Positions 33,749-43,949 are shown, counted from the first letter of the stretch. The stretch: 64,000 nucleotides of DNA from Deltaproteobacteria bacterium (GCA_021777755.1 JAJYDE010000005.1:1-64000), one strand, 5' to 3'. Translations and numbers: made by a program. The notes: a model not told the origin generated them from the letters alone.

Positions 33749-34477
33749 ATGATTCGTCCGAAGCTTGTCATCGTTAATAATGACCGGGCCGACCAGTCCC
33801 GATCCGATGCCGAGGCCGGAGGAGTTTGCTTCGAGTGGAGCAAAAAACGGCTCGTTGCCTACTGCCTCAGCCTCTTCCTGTCGCTTTGTTTTATGTTTAC
33901 CCTCGGAGTTTTCGTGGGCAGGGGCTATTCGGTTGTAAAACCTGACGATTTTTCATTAAAGGGCAGATTCCTGCGGTTTTTGGGCCTTGATAAACAGATC
34001 GGGGCGCCGATCCCCAAGGCTTCGACAACCTGGGAAGACCCGAAAAAAATGATCGCCTCTCTTGACTATTACCAGGATTTGACCGGTCAAAACCACTCCC
34101 CCGACGGATTGATCTCCAAGACGGCCCCACCCTCCAGCCCGCCTGTGAAAGAAACCCCGGCCGCTGTCGCCAAGCAACCGGCGCCAGGACCAGTTGCTAC
34201 TTCGCAGCCCGTGAAACCGCCTCCCGCCGTGGCGCCCACCGGGCGTTTCACGTTGCTCGTGGCCTCCCTTAAGGAAAACGATGCTCGGCCCCTGGTCGCC
34301 AAACTCACCGCCGATGGATATTCACCCTTCGTTGAATCGCTCGATCTTGGTTCCACCAGGTGGAACCGAATATTGCTTGGCTCTTTTGATACCCGCCAGG
34401 CCGCCATAGCCTTTGCCGACGAGTTCAACCGCAAGGAAAAGACCGAAGCGATGGTGATCAGCACCCAGCCTCGGTAA
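33749..34477 (+). CDS. SPOR-domain membrane protein
   Basis: This protein of about 242 residues has one transmembrane helix near the N-terminus (LVAYCLSLFLSLCFMFTLGV), a low-complexity proline/alanine linker and a C-terminal SPOR domain (GRFTLLVASLKENDARPLV to the end). SPOR domains bind glycan strands stripped of stem peptides at division sites, so a periplasmic envelope or division role is likely. I start it at ATG 33749, nine bases after GAGGAG; the frame is open to 33650. It is convergent with dcm, with 14 bases between stop codons. Confidence 0.85.
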   Translation: MIRPKLVIVNNDRADQSRSDAEAGGVCFEWSKKRLVAYCLSLFLSLCFMFTLGVFVGRGYSVVKPDDFSLKGRFLRFLGLDKQIGAPIPKASTTWEDPKKMIASLDYYQDLTGQNHSPDGLISKTAPPSSPPVKETPAAVAKQPAPGPVATSQPVKPPPAVAPTGRFTLLVASLKENDARPLVAKLTADGYSPFVESLDLGSTRWNRILLGSFDTRQAAIAFADEFNRKEKTEAMVISTQPR

Positions 34478-34491
34478 CAGACATGACGAAA

Positions 34492-35691
34492 TCAACCATG
34501 AAAGAGTTCCTGTTGTCCGCACCTGACGAGATCCGAGCTTTTCAGATGTGTTCCCGGAAGCAGGATCTCTTCGATTTCGGGCTTCTCTCCGGTCAGAATC
34601 CAGTGCGCCAGATGAGCAAGCTGGTAGGAGATCAGTGGAGGCACGGCGTCACCCATATGTCGGTACATGTTGGAAAGCGCCGCCCCATTAAAGGCGAAGG
34701 AATCGGGAAAGCCCTGTAATGAGGCGATTTCTCTAACTGTGCACAAGCGGTCCTGTTCCGGGTGAGCATAGCGGCCGTTTCCAACATGTGAACACTCCCG
34801 TTTTATTGTCTGGGCTGGTTTGTCCCAGGCCATTCGTCCATACACGTCGGGATAAGAACCGAACCTGTTGCTCGCCGCAATTCGTCTCATCGAACCAGTC
34901 AAAAGCTCTTCGGCGTCAGAGCGTTTCAAAAGATCCATCCAGGAACCGCCGTCTTTGGGGACAGCAGAGATTCTTTGCCGCACCGATTCGGATGAAAAAT
35001 CAGGAAAGGCTCTGAAACCGTCGGCATCGGGGGGGATCGCGTCAAAGGCCCTTCTGACGGTCAGTGCTTCGTCCCTCAGGCGCCATCCGTCCCACATACT
35101 GTCCAACGTATGAAGAGTCAGATGTTGTTTTGCCGCGAGTACGATCGCCCGTTCACGAATTTGTGGCAGGCCGAATCGCGAGAGCATGTATGCTCTGCCA
35201 AAAACATTGTACCCGTGGCTTTGCAGGTGATTTGCGAACCACTCATAGTGACTTTTGAAATTTCCGCGGATCAACTCGCGCGCATTCTCCATTACCACAA
35301 GGTCTACGGACAGCGCGACGGCAAATTCCGCCGATCGGCGCACCAAGCTGTTCCGGTGGTCGTCTCTTCCGTGGTTTTCCGGAACCGCGCGACTGAACCC
35401 GGTACACGGAGGACAGGTCAACAGGACCGAAACTGGAGCTTCATCCGCGAGCACAAGGGCTGATCTGAGATGCATGGGGGCGATTGCCGACAAATCGACT
35501 GAGACAGGTTTGACGCCAATATTGCGTGCATAGGTGGCGTTGCATTGCAGTCGGCCGCGCCCGGTGCTCGGTTTGCCCTGTTCGGCATCGGCCGCCGCCA
35601 CGATCCTGAAAGCCGGGTGCATGTGAAACCCGTAGCTCATTCCACCGGCGCCCGAGAACAAATCGACTGCTGCAAACTTCTTCGTCCGCAT
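34492..35691 (-). CDS. dcm: DNA (cytosine-5) methyltransferase
   Basis: This protein of about 399 residues carries the C5-methyltransferase motifs in order: I (VDLFSGAGGMSYGF, residues 9-22), IV (TCPPCTGFS, with the catalytic cysteine), VI (ENARELI), VIII (QIRERAIVLA), IX (REIASLQGFPDSF) and X (MGDAVPP). Motif IV reads PPCTGFS where PPCQxFS is usual. The variable target-recognition region lies between VIII and IX. It is coupled to an upstream vsr gene (TAATG overlap). No restriction endonuclease is adjacent, so it may be a solitary methylase or half of a split system. The recognition sequence cannot be read. Confidence 0.93.
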   Translation of the reverse strand: MRTKKFAAVDLFSGAGGMSYGFHMHPAFRIVAAADAEQGKPSTGRGRLQCNATYARNIGVKPVSVDLSAIAPMHLRSALVLADEAPVSVLLTCPPCTGFSRAVPENHGRDDHRNSLVRRSAEFAVALSVDLVVMENARELIRGNFKSHYEWFANHLQSHGYNVFGRAYMLSRFGLPQIRERAIVLAAKQHLTLHTLDSMWDGWRLRDEALTVRRAFDAIPPDADGFRAFPDFSSESVRQRISAVPKDGGSWMDLLKRSDAEELLTGSMRRIAASNRFGSYPDVYGRMAWDKPAQTIKRECSHVGNGRYAHPEQDRLCTVREIASLQGFPDSFAFNGAALSNMYRHMGDAVPPLISYQLAHLAHWILTGEKPEIEEILLPGTHLKSSDLVRCGQQELFHG

Positions 35692-36254
35692 TACTTGTCG
35701 CCTTTCTCCCCTTTTGGCAGACCAGCATGGGGCCTCTTGTAGGAACTTATGCGGAATTTTACCCTCTTTTCCGCCACTGAAAGCAACCGGCCCCGATCTA
35801 TCAGTGACTCGTCGTAATCGAGCGGCGCGGTGGAGGGGGCCGCATCTCTGAGCCACAGCCAAACCTTCCGGATGGTTTCGCAGGTTTGCCTTACCAACTG
35901 ACATTCCCAGACCACCATCACACGCCAGCCCGCCGCTATCAGCCGCTCTTGGGCACGGCGGTCCCGTTCAACGTTTTCGGCGAATTTGCGCGCCCAGAAT
36001 TCCGTGTTGCTCTTGGGGGTGGTTGCATCCTTGCATCCGGGATGTCGATGCCAGTAACATCCATGGACAAACGCAACGGATCGATATTTTGGAAACACGA
36101 GGTCGGGTTGCCCCGGCAAGCGTCTGTTTGCGAGCGTGAACCTGATTCCCAACCTGTGCAGACCGGACCGGAGTATCAATTCGGGCTTGGTGTCTCCGCC
36201 GCGCACCCTCGACATGACGAGCGAGCGCTGTTCGGGAGACAAAATATCCGTCAT
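35691..36254 (-). CDS. vsr: Very short patch repair endonuclease (Vsr)
   Basis: This protein of about 187 residues nicks T:G mismatches left by deamination of 5-methylcytosine, so it protects the genome from a partner C5 methylase. Family hallmarks are LSPEQRSLVMSRVRGGDTKPE, LPGQPDLVFPKYRSVAFVHG, the metal/active-site stretch HGCYWHRHPGCKDATTP, and the EFW motif. I start it at ATG 36254 (MTDILSPEQ); the frame extends 12 codons further upstream. Its stop codon overlaps the dcm start by one base, matching the usual vsr-dcm pairing. Confidence 0.92.
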   Translation of the reverse strand: MTDILSPEQRSLVMSRVRGGDTKPELILRSGLHRLGIRFTLANRRLPGQPDLVFPKYRSVAFVHGCYWHRHPGCKDATTPKSNTEFWARKFAENVERDRRAQERLIAAGWRVMVVWECQLVRQTCETIRKVWLWLRDAAPSTAPLDYDESLIDRGRLLSVAEKRVKFRISSYKRPHAGLPKGEKGDK

Positions 36255-36446
36255 TTGTGATATTATCGCGAGTTGATGGTTTAAATACATGGCGCGAAAG
36301 ACAAAATGACCCGCCGCGCCCTATCTCGCCCGCGATTTTACATCGCCAGCCAATAAAATACAATAAGTCCGGCTTGCGGGCAGTCGAGAAGGTATGTTCT
36401 CGCTCAGATTACTTTGACGTGATCGGGCGCCCCTCCGGCCTTTTTC

Positions 36447-36475
36447 TTGACTTTTCGCCGCCGTTTTCTTAATAA
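36447..36475 (+). promoter_or_regulatory. Possible promoter for hisS-aspS
   Basis: TTGACT (36447-36452) is followed after 17 bases by TAATAA (36470-36475), about 40 bases before the hisS start. The -10 box is imperfect. Confidence 0.45.
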
Positions 36476-36516
36476 TATTCGATTGTCCTTATATTTCGAA
36501 GATTATCGGGGAAAAG

Positions 36517-37782
36517 ATGGAAGCTGTTCAAGCCGTAAGGGGCATGAATGATATATTGCCCGAGCAGGTTGGCTGGTGGCAGGGTATTGAGACTTCTGCC
36601 CGGGAGGTGCTCGAAAGTTTCGGGTACCGGGAAATGCGAACGCCGGTTGCCGAAAAGCTGGAGCTTTTCGCGCGCGGCATCGGGGAAAGCACCGACATAG
36701 TCGAAAAGGAAATGTACGCCTTCGAGGACCGAAACGGCGACTGGCTCGCCCTGCGCCCGGAGGCTACCGCTTCGATCGTACGCTCTTATATACAGCACGC
36801 GCTGCACGCGGAGGGTGGCTGCCGTAAATTTTACCAGATCGGCCCGATGTTTCGCCACGAACGTCCCCAGAAAGGCCGATATCGGCAATTCCATCAGATC
36901 GACGCCGAAGTCTTCGGACTGGACAGCCCCATGATCGATGCGGAGATGATGCACATGGTCGGTGTGCTCGTCGATCGGATCGGGATCACAAACGTCGGTT
37001 TGAATATCAACACCCTCGGGTGCCCGGGGTGCAGGCAGGTATACCGGGAAGTTCTGAAAAAATTTCTGATCGAGCAGGGCGAGGGGTTTTGCGGGGATTG
37101 CCTGCGCCGTCGCGACACCAACCCCCTCAGGGTTTTCGACTGTAAGGTGCAAAAGTGCGCGGAGTTGCTCGAAAGCGCCCCGAGGCTTCTCGATCACATT
37201 TGCAACGATTGCCGGGCGCATTTCGACGCGGTAAAAGACCACCTCGAAAGGCTTGGTACCCGCTACGCGGTAAACCCTCGGATTGTCCGGGGTCTCGACT
37301 ATTACATGCGCACAACCTTCGAGGTCATTACCGATCGCCTGGGCTCCCAGAGCGCCATCGGGGGAGGGGGCCGCTACGACGGTCTCGTGCGGGATCTGGG
37401 CGGACCCGATGTTCCCGCGGTAGGTTTTGCCATGGGCATGGAACGGCTCGTGCTGTTGCTCGAACAGGAAAAAGAAAGGCCGCTTCGCTCCCCTTTTTGC
37501 TTTTTCGCCTCCCTTGGCGATCAGGCGCGAGCAAAGGCCTTCGTGCTTGCTCAGCAGTTGCGCGGACGCGGCCTGGAAGCCGAACTCGACTACGAGGGCC
37601 GAAGCCTCAAAAGCCAGATGCGCCGCGCCGATAAATCCGGGGCAAGGTATGTCCTCATCCTCGGAGAAGACGAACTGGCAAGGAGTGAAGTCCAGGTGCG
37701 CGATATGCTTACAAAGACTCAGAGGCTTCTGCCTTTGGAAAATATTTTGGAAACACTGCTCACGATCGATTCGCAAAAATAG
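36517..37782 (+). CDS. hisS: Histidyl-tRNA synthetase
   Basis: This 421-residue class II synthetase has motif 1/2 segments ([10 protein letters not shown], then [20 protein letters not shown]), the histidine-binding [11 protein letters not shown] segment, motif 3 (GFAMGMERL) and a C-terminal anticodon-binding domain. The start ATG 36517 has GGGGAAAAG just upstream. The aspS gene follows after about 80 bases; hisS-aspS adjacency is common in deltaproteobacteria. Confidence 0.97.
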   Translation: MEAVQAVRGMNDILPEQVGWWQGIETSAREVLESFGYREMRTPVAEKLELFARGIGESTDIVEKEMYAFEDRNGDWLALRPEATASIVRSYIQHALHAEGGCRKFYQIGPMFRHERPQKGRYRQFHQIDAEVFGLDSPMIDAEMMHMVGVLVDRIGITNVGLNINTLGCPGCRQVYREVLKKFLIEQGEGFCGDCLRRRDTNPLRVFDCKVQKCAELLESAPRLLDHICNDCRAHFDAVKDHLERLGTRYAVNPRIVRGLDYYMRTTFEVITDRLGSQSAIGGGGRYDGLVRDLGGPDVPAVGFAMGMERLVLLLEQEKERPLRSPFCFFASLGDQARAKAFVLAQQLRGRGLEAELDYEGRSLKSQMRRADKSGARYVLILGEDELARSEVQVRDMLTKTQRLLPLENILETLLTIDSQK

Positions 37783-37862
37783 CCGAACCGCAAGAAACGG
37801 TTCTCTTTGAAGTCGATTTCATTCGAAATGGAAAATCCATCCCGCTAAACGGAGAAAACATA

Positions 37863-39713
37863 GTGAATCTCAACGAACCAGGGTTTGGCGATGAATTCTC
37901 AGATCTTCAGGAATGGCGCCTCACCCTCGATCAACTCGGTGATTGGCAAAAAACGGTTGACTGCGACAGCCTGCGGCCCGGTGATGTGGACCGCGAAGTG
38001 GTGTTGATGGGGTGGGTCCAGAGGCGTCGGGATCACGGAGGTCTTATCTTTGTCGATCTAAGAGACCGGGCGGGAATCACCCAGGTGGTTTTCGACCCGC
38101 AAATCGCAAGCCAATGCCATGAACGCGCGGGAGCGCTCCGTAGCGAGTTCGTCCTGGCGGTCAAGGGAAAGGTTCGCTTTCGCCCCGAGGGGATGACCAA
38201 CCCGAAACTTCCCACAGGCCAAATCGAAGTGGCCGCGGCCGAACTGCGCATTCTGAACAGCTCCAAGACGCCGCCCTTCCAGGTCGAAGACGATCTGGAC
38301 GCAAGCGAAAACATACGGCTCAAGTATCGCTACATCGATCTTCGCCGCCCCAAGCTCTTTAATAACCTGGTCTTCAGGCACAAAGTCGCCCAGATGACCC
38401 GCGCCTACTTAAACGATTTGGGCTTCATCGAGGTCGAAACCCCGGTCCTTACCCGCAGTACGCCCGAAGGCGCAAGAGACTATCTTGTGCCCAGCCGGGT
38501 CAATACCGGGAAATTTTATGCCCTGCCCCAGTCCCCGCAGCTTTTCAAGCAGATTCTCATGGTCGCGGGCTTCGAGCGCTATTACCAGATCGTCAGGTGC
38601 TTTCGCGATGAAGATCTTCGGGCCGACAGGCAGCCGGAATTCACTCAGCTCGACATGGAGATGTCTTTTATCACCGAAGAAAACATTTTCGCCCTGATCG
38701 AGGGTTGGATCGTACGGCTGTTTTCCGAGCTGAAAGGCTTTACCCCGCCCGCGCCCTTTGCACGCATGACCTACGGGGAGGCCATGGATCTCTACGGCAC
38801 GGACCGGCCGGATACCCGCTTCGGTCTTCTGCTGACCGAGGTGACCGATCTGGTGGCAAACTCCGAGTTTCGTGTCTTTCTCCAGGCGATCGAGCGGGGC
38901 GGGATCGTCAAGGCGCTTCGCGTTCCGGGCGGAAAAGATCTGTCGAGAAAAGAACTCGACGATCTGATTGAATTCGTTAAAATTTTCGGAGCGCAGGGCA
39001 TGGCATGGATAAAGCTCCAGGCCGACGGCTGGCAGTCTCCCATTGCCAAGTTCCTGGCCCCGGAAGTGCAACGGGGTTTGACCGAGCGGCTGGGGTTGGA
39101 AACCGGGGATCTGGTGCTCTTTGTGGCCGATCAGCGCAAAATCGCAAACGATTCCCTGGGAAACCTCCGTGGGCGCCTTGGCAAACAACTGGGACTGATC
39201 GACCCGGAGGCCTTCAACCTGGTTTGGGTCACCGATTTTCCGCTTCTGGAATGGGATGGTAACGAAAAACGCTATACCTCGGTCCACCACCCCTTTACCT
39301 CTCCGGTCGAATCCGATATGGATCTGCTGGAGACCGCGCCCGAGAAGGTGAGAAGCCGGGCTTACGATCTGGTGCTTAACGGCGTCGAGATCGGCGGGGG
39401 AAGCATCCGTATCCACCAGCAGGATGTTCAGGGGCGTGTCTTCAACGCTCTGGGCATTTCCAGCGAAGAGGCGAAGGAAAAATTCGGCTTTCTTCTCGAG
39501 GCTCTCCAGTTCGGAGCCCCTCCCCACGGGGGCATAGCCTTTGGACTCGACCGGCTGGTCATGCTGCTTTGCGGATGCTCTTCGATACGAGATGTGATCG
39601 CCTTTCCCAAAACCCAGAAGGCGACCTGTCTTATGACCAATGCGCCCTCGGAGGCCGACGTCAATCAGTTGCTGGAACTTTGCCTCAAGATTGAAGGCGA
39701 TCGGAACAAATAG
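37863..39713 (+). CDS. aspS: Aspartyl-tRNA synthetase
   Basis: This 616-residue class II synthetase has an N-terminal OB anticodon-binding domain ([24 protein letters not shown]), the catalytic core with [21 protein letters not shown] (motif 2), a bacterial GAD insertion domain, and motif 3 ([13 protein letters not shown]). The start is GTG 37863 with GGAG eight bases before it; it gives an N-terminal extension of about 30 residues ahead of the usual start of the OB fold. Whether it discriminates tRNA-Asp from tRNA-Asn cannot be told without gatCAB or asnS information. Confidence 0.96.
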   Translation: MNLNEPGFGDEFSDLQEWRLTLDQLGDWQKTVDCDSLRPGDVDREVVLMGWVQRRRDHGGLIFVDLRDRAGITQVVFDPQIASQCHERAGALRSEFVLAVKGKVRFRPEGMTNPKLPTGQIEVAAAELRILNSSKTPPFQVEDDLDASENIRLKYRYIDLRRPKLFNNLVFRHKVAQMTRAYLNDLGFIEVETPVLTRSTPEGARDYLVPSRVNTGKFYALPQSPQLFKQILMVAGFERYYQIVRCFRDEDLRADRQPEFTQLDMEMSFITEENIFALIEGWIVRLFSELKGFTPPAPFARMTYGEAMDLYGTDRPDTRFGLLLTEVTDLVANSEFRVFLQAIERGGIVKALRVPGGKDLSRKELDDLIEFVKIFGAQGMAWIKLQADGWQSPIAKFLAPEVQRGLTERLGLETGDLVLFVADQRKIANDSLGNLRGRLGKQLGLIDPEAFNLVWVTDFPLLEWDGNEKRYTSVHHPFTSPVESDMDLLETAPEKVRSRAYDLVLNGVEIGGGSIRIHQQDVQGRVFNALGISSEEAKEKFGFLLEALQFGAPPHGGIAFGLDRLVMLLCGCSSIRDVIAFPKTQKATCLMTNAPSEADVNQLLELCLKIEGDRNK

Positions 39714-39729
39714 GAAAGGAAGGACTGCC

Positions 39730-41565
39730 ATGGCTCGCTGGAACCCCGGAAAAAGGGTGCTCGACCATGTGGACCCGGAGCTTCAGCGCCGCCGGGTCGA
39801 GGACCTGGACGAACCCAACCTGATGCGGGATATCTTCCCTTACGCGGAGGTCCCCCGCATCGATTTCGACCATAAGATGCTCGCTATCGATCCGGCGGAA
39901 GAATTCTTCATAACCGATACGACCTTTCGCGACGGCCAGCAGGCTCGGCCGCCTTACACCGTGGGACAGATCGAAACCATCTTCGATATGCTCCACCGCC
40001 TCTCGGGCCCCAAGGGTGTGATTCGCCAGTCGGAGTTTTTCCTCTACACGGATAAAGACCGCGAGGCGTTGGATGCCTGCCTTGCCAAAGGCTATAAGTT
40101 CCCGCAGATAACCGGGTGGATCAGGGCCGTGGAGGAAGACCTCGACCTGGTGGTAAAGCTTGGCCTGAAAGAAACCGGAATTCTCACTTCGGCCTCCGAT
40201 TATCATATATTTTTGAAGCTGCAGAGCAACCGCAAGGCGGTTCTCGAAAAATACCTCAAAATCGTCCGGACCGCCCTGGATAAGGGCATAGCTCCAAGGT
40301 GCCATTTCGAAGACATTACTCGCGCCGATATCTACGGCTTCTGCCTTCCTTTCGCCATCGAATTGATGCGTCTGCGGGAAGAAAGCGGGGTCGATATAAA
40401 GATTCGCCTCTGCGATACGCTCGGTTTCGGTGTGCCTTACCCGGGCGCGGCCCTGCCGCGCAGCGTGCCCAATCTTGTTCGGGTATTCAGAGATGAAGCC
40501 GGGGTACCGGGCAGTCTGCTCGAATGGCACGGCCACAACGATTTTCACAAGGTGCTGGTAAATGCCGCCACCGCCTGGCTCTACGGGTGTGCCGGGGCCA
40601 ACGGCACCCTTCTTGGCTTTGGCGAGCGCACCGGAAACGCACCCATCGAGGGTCTTATTTTCGAATACATCGGCCTCAAGGGAACCGCCGACGGTGCCGA
40701 CACAACGGCGATAACCGATATCGTCGATTACTTCCAGTCCGAACTGGGCTACACCGTGCCGGCAAACTATCCTTTCGCCGGTGAGGATTTCAATGCCACC
40801 AGCGCCGGCATTCATGCCGACGGGCTGGTAAAAAATGAAGAGATCTACAATATCTTCGATACCAAAAAATTGCTCAAAAGGTCCATAAGCATAATAATAA
40901 CCGATAAATCGGGTATTGCGGGCGTGGCCTACTGGGTAAACCACCGCTTGAAGCTCGAAGGCGAGCGCCGCCTGGACAAAAGGCACCCCGGACTTCTCAA
41001 GATCTACAAGCGGGTGATGAACGAATACGAACGAGGCAGGAATACCTCCATTTCCAACGAGGAACTGGAGCGCTGGGCCAGGAGGTATTTGCCCGAGTTT
41101 TTCATCTCCGAGTTCGACCGGTTGAAGCGGCACGCCTATGTTCTTGCCGCACACCTGATCGAAGAGGTGGTCGAAAGCGATATGATGAGAAGCTTCGACC
41201 CCGAACGCCAGGAACCCCTGCTCCAAACTCTTCTGGAACTGAACCCCTTCATCCAGTATATTTACGTCACAGACGGGCAGGGGCGAAAAATTACTCACAA
41301 CATAACCCACATCGTGGATAAGTCGAAATACCGGGACGCCGTTGTGGGCGAGGACCTCTCCGATCGCCCGTGGTTCATCGAGCCCATGAAAGACGGCAAG
41401 GTGCATGTCTCCGATTTTTACACCTCCCGTTATACGGGCGCGCTTTGCATTACGGTCTCGGCTCCGATAAGGGGCGAGGGCGACGAGGTCGCCGGAATCC
41501 TCGGCGTAGACATCCGCTTCGAAGATCTGGCCAAAATGGAGAAGCAGGGCGAACTGGATGGTTAG
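39730..41565 (+). CDS. DRE-TIM acyl-CoA condensing enzyme (Re-citrate/homocitrate/isopropylmalate synthase type) fused to a Cache-like domain
   Basis: This 611-residue protein has an N-terminal TIM barrel of the isopropylmalate/homocitrate synthase family: ITDTTFRDGQQARPP (61-75) holds the DRE-type metal and catalytic motif, and LLEWHGHNDFHK holds the HxH metal ligands. DTTFRDGQQ with PPYTVGQI and RQSEFFLYT resembles Re-citrate synthase proteins of anaerobes, which make citrate from oxaloacetate and acetyl-CoA. After a helical linker, about residues 500-605 look like a Cache/PAS sensor domain (IYVTDGQGRKITHN, DRPWFIEPMKDGK, GILGVDIRFEDL). There are no transmembrane helices. That sensor tail on a biosynthetic enzyme is unusual. 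The exact substrate is uncertain. Confidence 0.75.
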   Translation: MARWNPGKRVLDHVDPELQRRRVEDLDEPNLMRDIFPYAEVPRIDFDHKMLAIDPAEEFFITDTTFRDGQQARPPYTVGQIETIFDMLHRLSGPKGVIRQSEFFLYTDKDREALDACLAKGYKFPQITGWIRAVEEDLDLVVKLGLKETGILTSASDYHIFLKLQSNRKAVLEKYLKIVRTALDKGIAPRCHFEDITRADIYGFCLPFAIELMRLREESGVDIKIRLCDTLGFGVPYPGAALPRSVPNLVRVFRDEAGVPGSLLEWHGHNDFHKVLVNAATAWLYGCAGANGTLLGFGERTGNAPIEGLIFEYIGLKGTADGADTTAITDIVDYFQSELGYTVPANYPFAGEDFNATSAGIHADGLVKNEEIYNIFDTKKLLKRSISIIITDKSGIAGVAYWVNHRLKLEGERRLDKRHPGLLKIYKRVMNEYERGRNTSISNEELERWARRYLPEFFISEFDRLKRHAYVLAAHLIEEVVESDMMRSFDPERQEPLLQTLLELNPFIQYIYVTDGQGRKITHNITHIVDKSKYRDAVVGEDLSDRPWFIEPMKDGKVHVSDFYTSRYTGALCITVSAPIRGEGDEVAGILGVDIRFEDLAKMEKQGELDG

Positions 41566-41587
41566 CAGACGGACTGGAAGGCGTGGG

Positions 41588-42409
41588 ATGCGGGAAGCTG
41601 AAACAAGAGGCGACGGTTTCGCGCTCCCCGTTTTCTGTCGCCCTCTGCCGCTCTTACAACTGCTTGCCCTTCTCGGCCTGTCGCTGTTAGCTGCCTCCTG
41701 CGGCACCCATCGCCACCGCGCGCCCACTCCCGGGGCCTACCACGGACTAAGTACTCAAAGGCCCTACAAGGTAAACGGCATATGGTACTATCCTCTTCCC
41801 AGCGCCAAAGGCTACGTGGAGAAGGGGTATGCAAGCTGGTACGGGCCCGGTTTCGATGGAAAACCGACCGCCTGCGGAGAGCGCTACAACATGTGGGCCT
41901 ATACGGCCGCCCATAAAACTCTGCCTCTCGGGACCTATGTGAAGGTCACCAACCTCGATAACGGCAAGAAGGTTATCGCCAGGATTACCGACCGCGGGCC
42001 TTTCGTATCGGGTAGAATTATCGATCTTTCGGCTCGGTGCGCCCAGTGCATCGGGAGTTGGCGCAAAGGGCTGGCAAGGGTTAAAGTCGAGGCCGTCCAG
42101 GGTGCGACCGAACAGGTCGTCGGCAATTCCACCTACTGGAAGCCCGCCCCGGTTCCCTCCTTCCGGTATGGCAAATTCGCCGTGCAGATTGGCGCTTTTT
42201 TAAACGAGGCCAACGCCTACCGCCTGCGGGACACGATGAAAGGTCAATACTGCCGGGTTTCGACCGGTTACAACCCGGAAAGACCCGGTTTGTGGTACAG
42301 GGTGCGGGTCGGGGCCTACAAAGACATCGAGGTGGCCAAGTCGGATGCCAAAAGGTACAGTGCCCGCGGCTATCCGGGCGCTTTTGTAATTGCTGTTGAC
42401 GGACAATAG
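41588..42409 (+). CDS. rlpA: RlpA-like lipoprotein with double-psi beta-barrel and SPOR domain
   Basis: This protein of about 273 residues has a lipoprotein signal ending in LLAASC, an RlpA double-psi barrel (GYASWYGPGFDGKPTACGERY, AAHKTLPLGTYVKVTN and DRGPFVSGRIIDLS, the segment that holds the catalytic aspartate), and a C-terminal SPOR domain (GKFAVQIGAFLNEANAY). RlpA cleaves glycan strands lacking stem peptides at the septum. I prefer ATG 41588, which has GGAAGG six bases upstream; ATG 41558 is an alternative overlapping the previous gene. hisD follows after three bases. Confidence 0.88.
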   Translation: MREAETRGDGFALPVFCRPLPLLQLLALLGLSLLAASCGTHRHRAPTPGAYHGLSTQRPYKVNGIWYYPLPSAKGYVEKGYASWYGPGFDGKPTACGERYNMWAYTAAHKTLPLGTYVKVTNLDNGKKVIARITDRGPFVSGRIIDLSARCAQCIGSWRKGLARVKVEAVQGATEQVVGNSTYWKPAPVPSFRYGKFAVQIGAFLNEANAYRLRDTMKGQYCRVSTGYNPERPGLWYRVRVGAYKDIEVAKSDAKRYSARGYPGAFVIAVDGQ

Positions 42410-42412
42410 ACG

Positions 42413-43720
42413 ATGATCGAGATCCTGGAATACCCCTCCGAGAGGGCGGAAGAAAAAATTTCGCGCATTGCGCTTCGAAGGCCCGGGGCGGACGCGGAAC
42501 TCGAAGCGAAAGTTATCGAGATACTACGGGCGGTAAAAGCGGAGGGCGACGCCGCGGTAATGCGCTACACACGCCGCTTCGACGCTCCCGAGTTGCAAGA
42601 CGGGCGCCTTGAGGTCTCCCGGGAAGAAATAGAGGCCGCCTGCGCCAAAGTGGATGCGGATTTCATGTCCATTCTCCGCACCGCCATCCACAATATAGAA
42701 GAGTTTCACAAACGGCAGTTGCGCCATTCCCATTTCACGACCGCGCCGGACGGCACCTTCATAGGCCAGGCGGTAAGGCCGGTTCGGGCCGCTGGCGTCT
42801 ATGCCCCTGGCGGCCTCGGAGGACAAACGCCCCTTATATCCACGGTGCTTATGAACGTCATCCCCGCAAAGCTTGCGGGTGTTGGCGACATCGCCATGAT
42901 AACGCCTCCGGGAAAAGACGGCGGCGTCAATCCTTTTCTTCTCGCCGCGGCGCGGGAGGTCGGAGTCACCCGGATATACCGTGCGGGCAGCGCCTGGGGC
43001 GTTGCGGCCCTGGCATACGGAACCGAATCGATCCCTCCGGTCGATGTGATAGTCGGTCCGGGCAATATCTACGTGGCCCTTGCAAAAAAACTCCTGGCCG
43101 GCGAGGTGGGCATAGATATGATCGCCGGCCCCAGTGAAATCCTGGTGCTCGCCGATTCCAGCGCCCGGGCCGACTACATTGCCGCCGATCTGCTCAGCCA
43201 GGCCGAACACGATGCCATGGCGAGTTCGGTCTGCATTACCACGGAAGAAAATCTCGCGGCCCAAATCTGCACCGAACTCTCCCGGCAGTTGGCGACCCTT
43301 CCCCGGGCCCAAACAGCGGCCGCCTCCCTGGAGCGCTTTGGTGCCGTTTTCGTGGTCCGGGAAATGGAGACGGCTTTCGAGCTTGCCAACCGCATAGCCC
43401 CGGAACATCTCGAACTGCACCTCAAAGAACCTTTCCTGTGGCTTGGCAAGGTGGAAAACGCCGGCGCGGTCTTTATCGGCGAATATACCCCGGAGCCCGT
43501 CGGGGACTATTTCGCGGGCCCCAACCATGTGCTCCCGACAGCCGGCGCCGCCCGGTTCGCCTCGGCTCTGGGGGTGGACGATTTTCTCAAAAAAACCAGC
43601 GTCATCGCTTATTCCCGCACCGCGTTCGAAAGAGACGCCCGCTCGATCATCCGCCTCGCCGAACTCGAGGGGTTGAGCGCGCACGCGGCGTCGGTTCGCA
43701 TTCGTCTGGGAAATAGTTAG
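42413..43720 (+). CDS. hisD: Histidinol dehydrogenase
   Basis: This 435-residue zinc enzyme makes L-histidine from histidinol in two NAD-dependent steps. Family segments seen are YAPGGLGGQTPLIST, VGPGNIYVALAKKLL, GIDMIAGPSEILVLADSSA, LLSQAEHD (zinc-ligand region) and the C-terminal GPNHVLPTAGAARFASALGVDDFLK. Its length matches the family. It lies three bases after the RlpA-like gene and is followed by a possible terminator; no other his gene is in the window. Confidence 0.96.
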   Translation: MIEILEYPSERAEEKISRIALRRPGADAELEAKVIEILRAVKAEGDAAVMRYTRRFDAPELQDGRLEVSREEIEAACAKVDADFMSILRTAIHNIEEFHKRQLRHSHFTTAPDGTFIGQAVRPVRAAGVYAPGGLGGQTPLISTVLMNVIPAKLAGVGDIAMITPPGKDGGVNPFLLAAAREVGVTRIYRAGSAWGVAALAYGTESIPPVDVIVGPGNIYVALAKKLLAGEVGIDMIAGPSEILVLADSSARADYIAADLLSQAEHDAMASSVCITTEENLAAQICTELSRQLATLPRAQTAAASLERFGAVFVVREMETAFELANRIAPEHLELHLKEPFLWLGKVENAGAVFIGEYTPEPVGDYFAGPNHVLPTAGAARFASALGVDDFLKKTSVIAYSRTAFERDARSIIRLAELEGLSAHAASVRIRLGNS

Positions 43721-43765
43721 CGTCCGTCCGGAAACCCGTTCAAGTCGGAGACCGTGTTTGGCTTT

Positions 43766-43803
43766 CCCCCCTTTGAAAAAGCAACTGTTTTTCTCAAGGG
43801 GCG
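43766..43803 (+). terminator. Possible terminator hairpin after hisD
   Basis: CCCCTTTGA with A-rich extension (from 43767) can pair with the T-rich stretch and TCAAGGGG (about 43793-43801), with bulges. No downstream T run follows, so activity is uncertain. The other bases from 43721 to 43949 hold no recognisable gene. Confidence 0.35.
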
Positions 43804-43949
43804 GGGAGGGATGTGCAAATGTATCAACCCGATTTATTTACAAAAATACCCAAAATCCCACCTTGCTTCAGGACGTCTCGCGTTCCAAGCACCTTACGAA
43901 TCCCGAGGTTTCCGGACCGACACTGTTAGCGGATAGCTCTTGAACCTTT

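Noticed and set aside
34492..36254. Complete restriction-modification system
   Set aside because: Vsr is a repair nuclease, not a restriction enzyme, and no other nuclease gene is adjacent.
43721..43949. Small overlapping open frames after hisD
   Set aside because: Two frames of about 60 codons are open over a hairpin region with no ribosome site or motif; treated as spacer.
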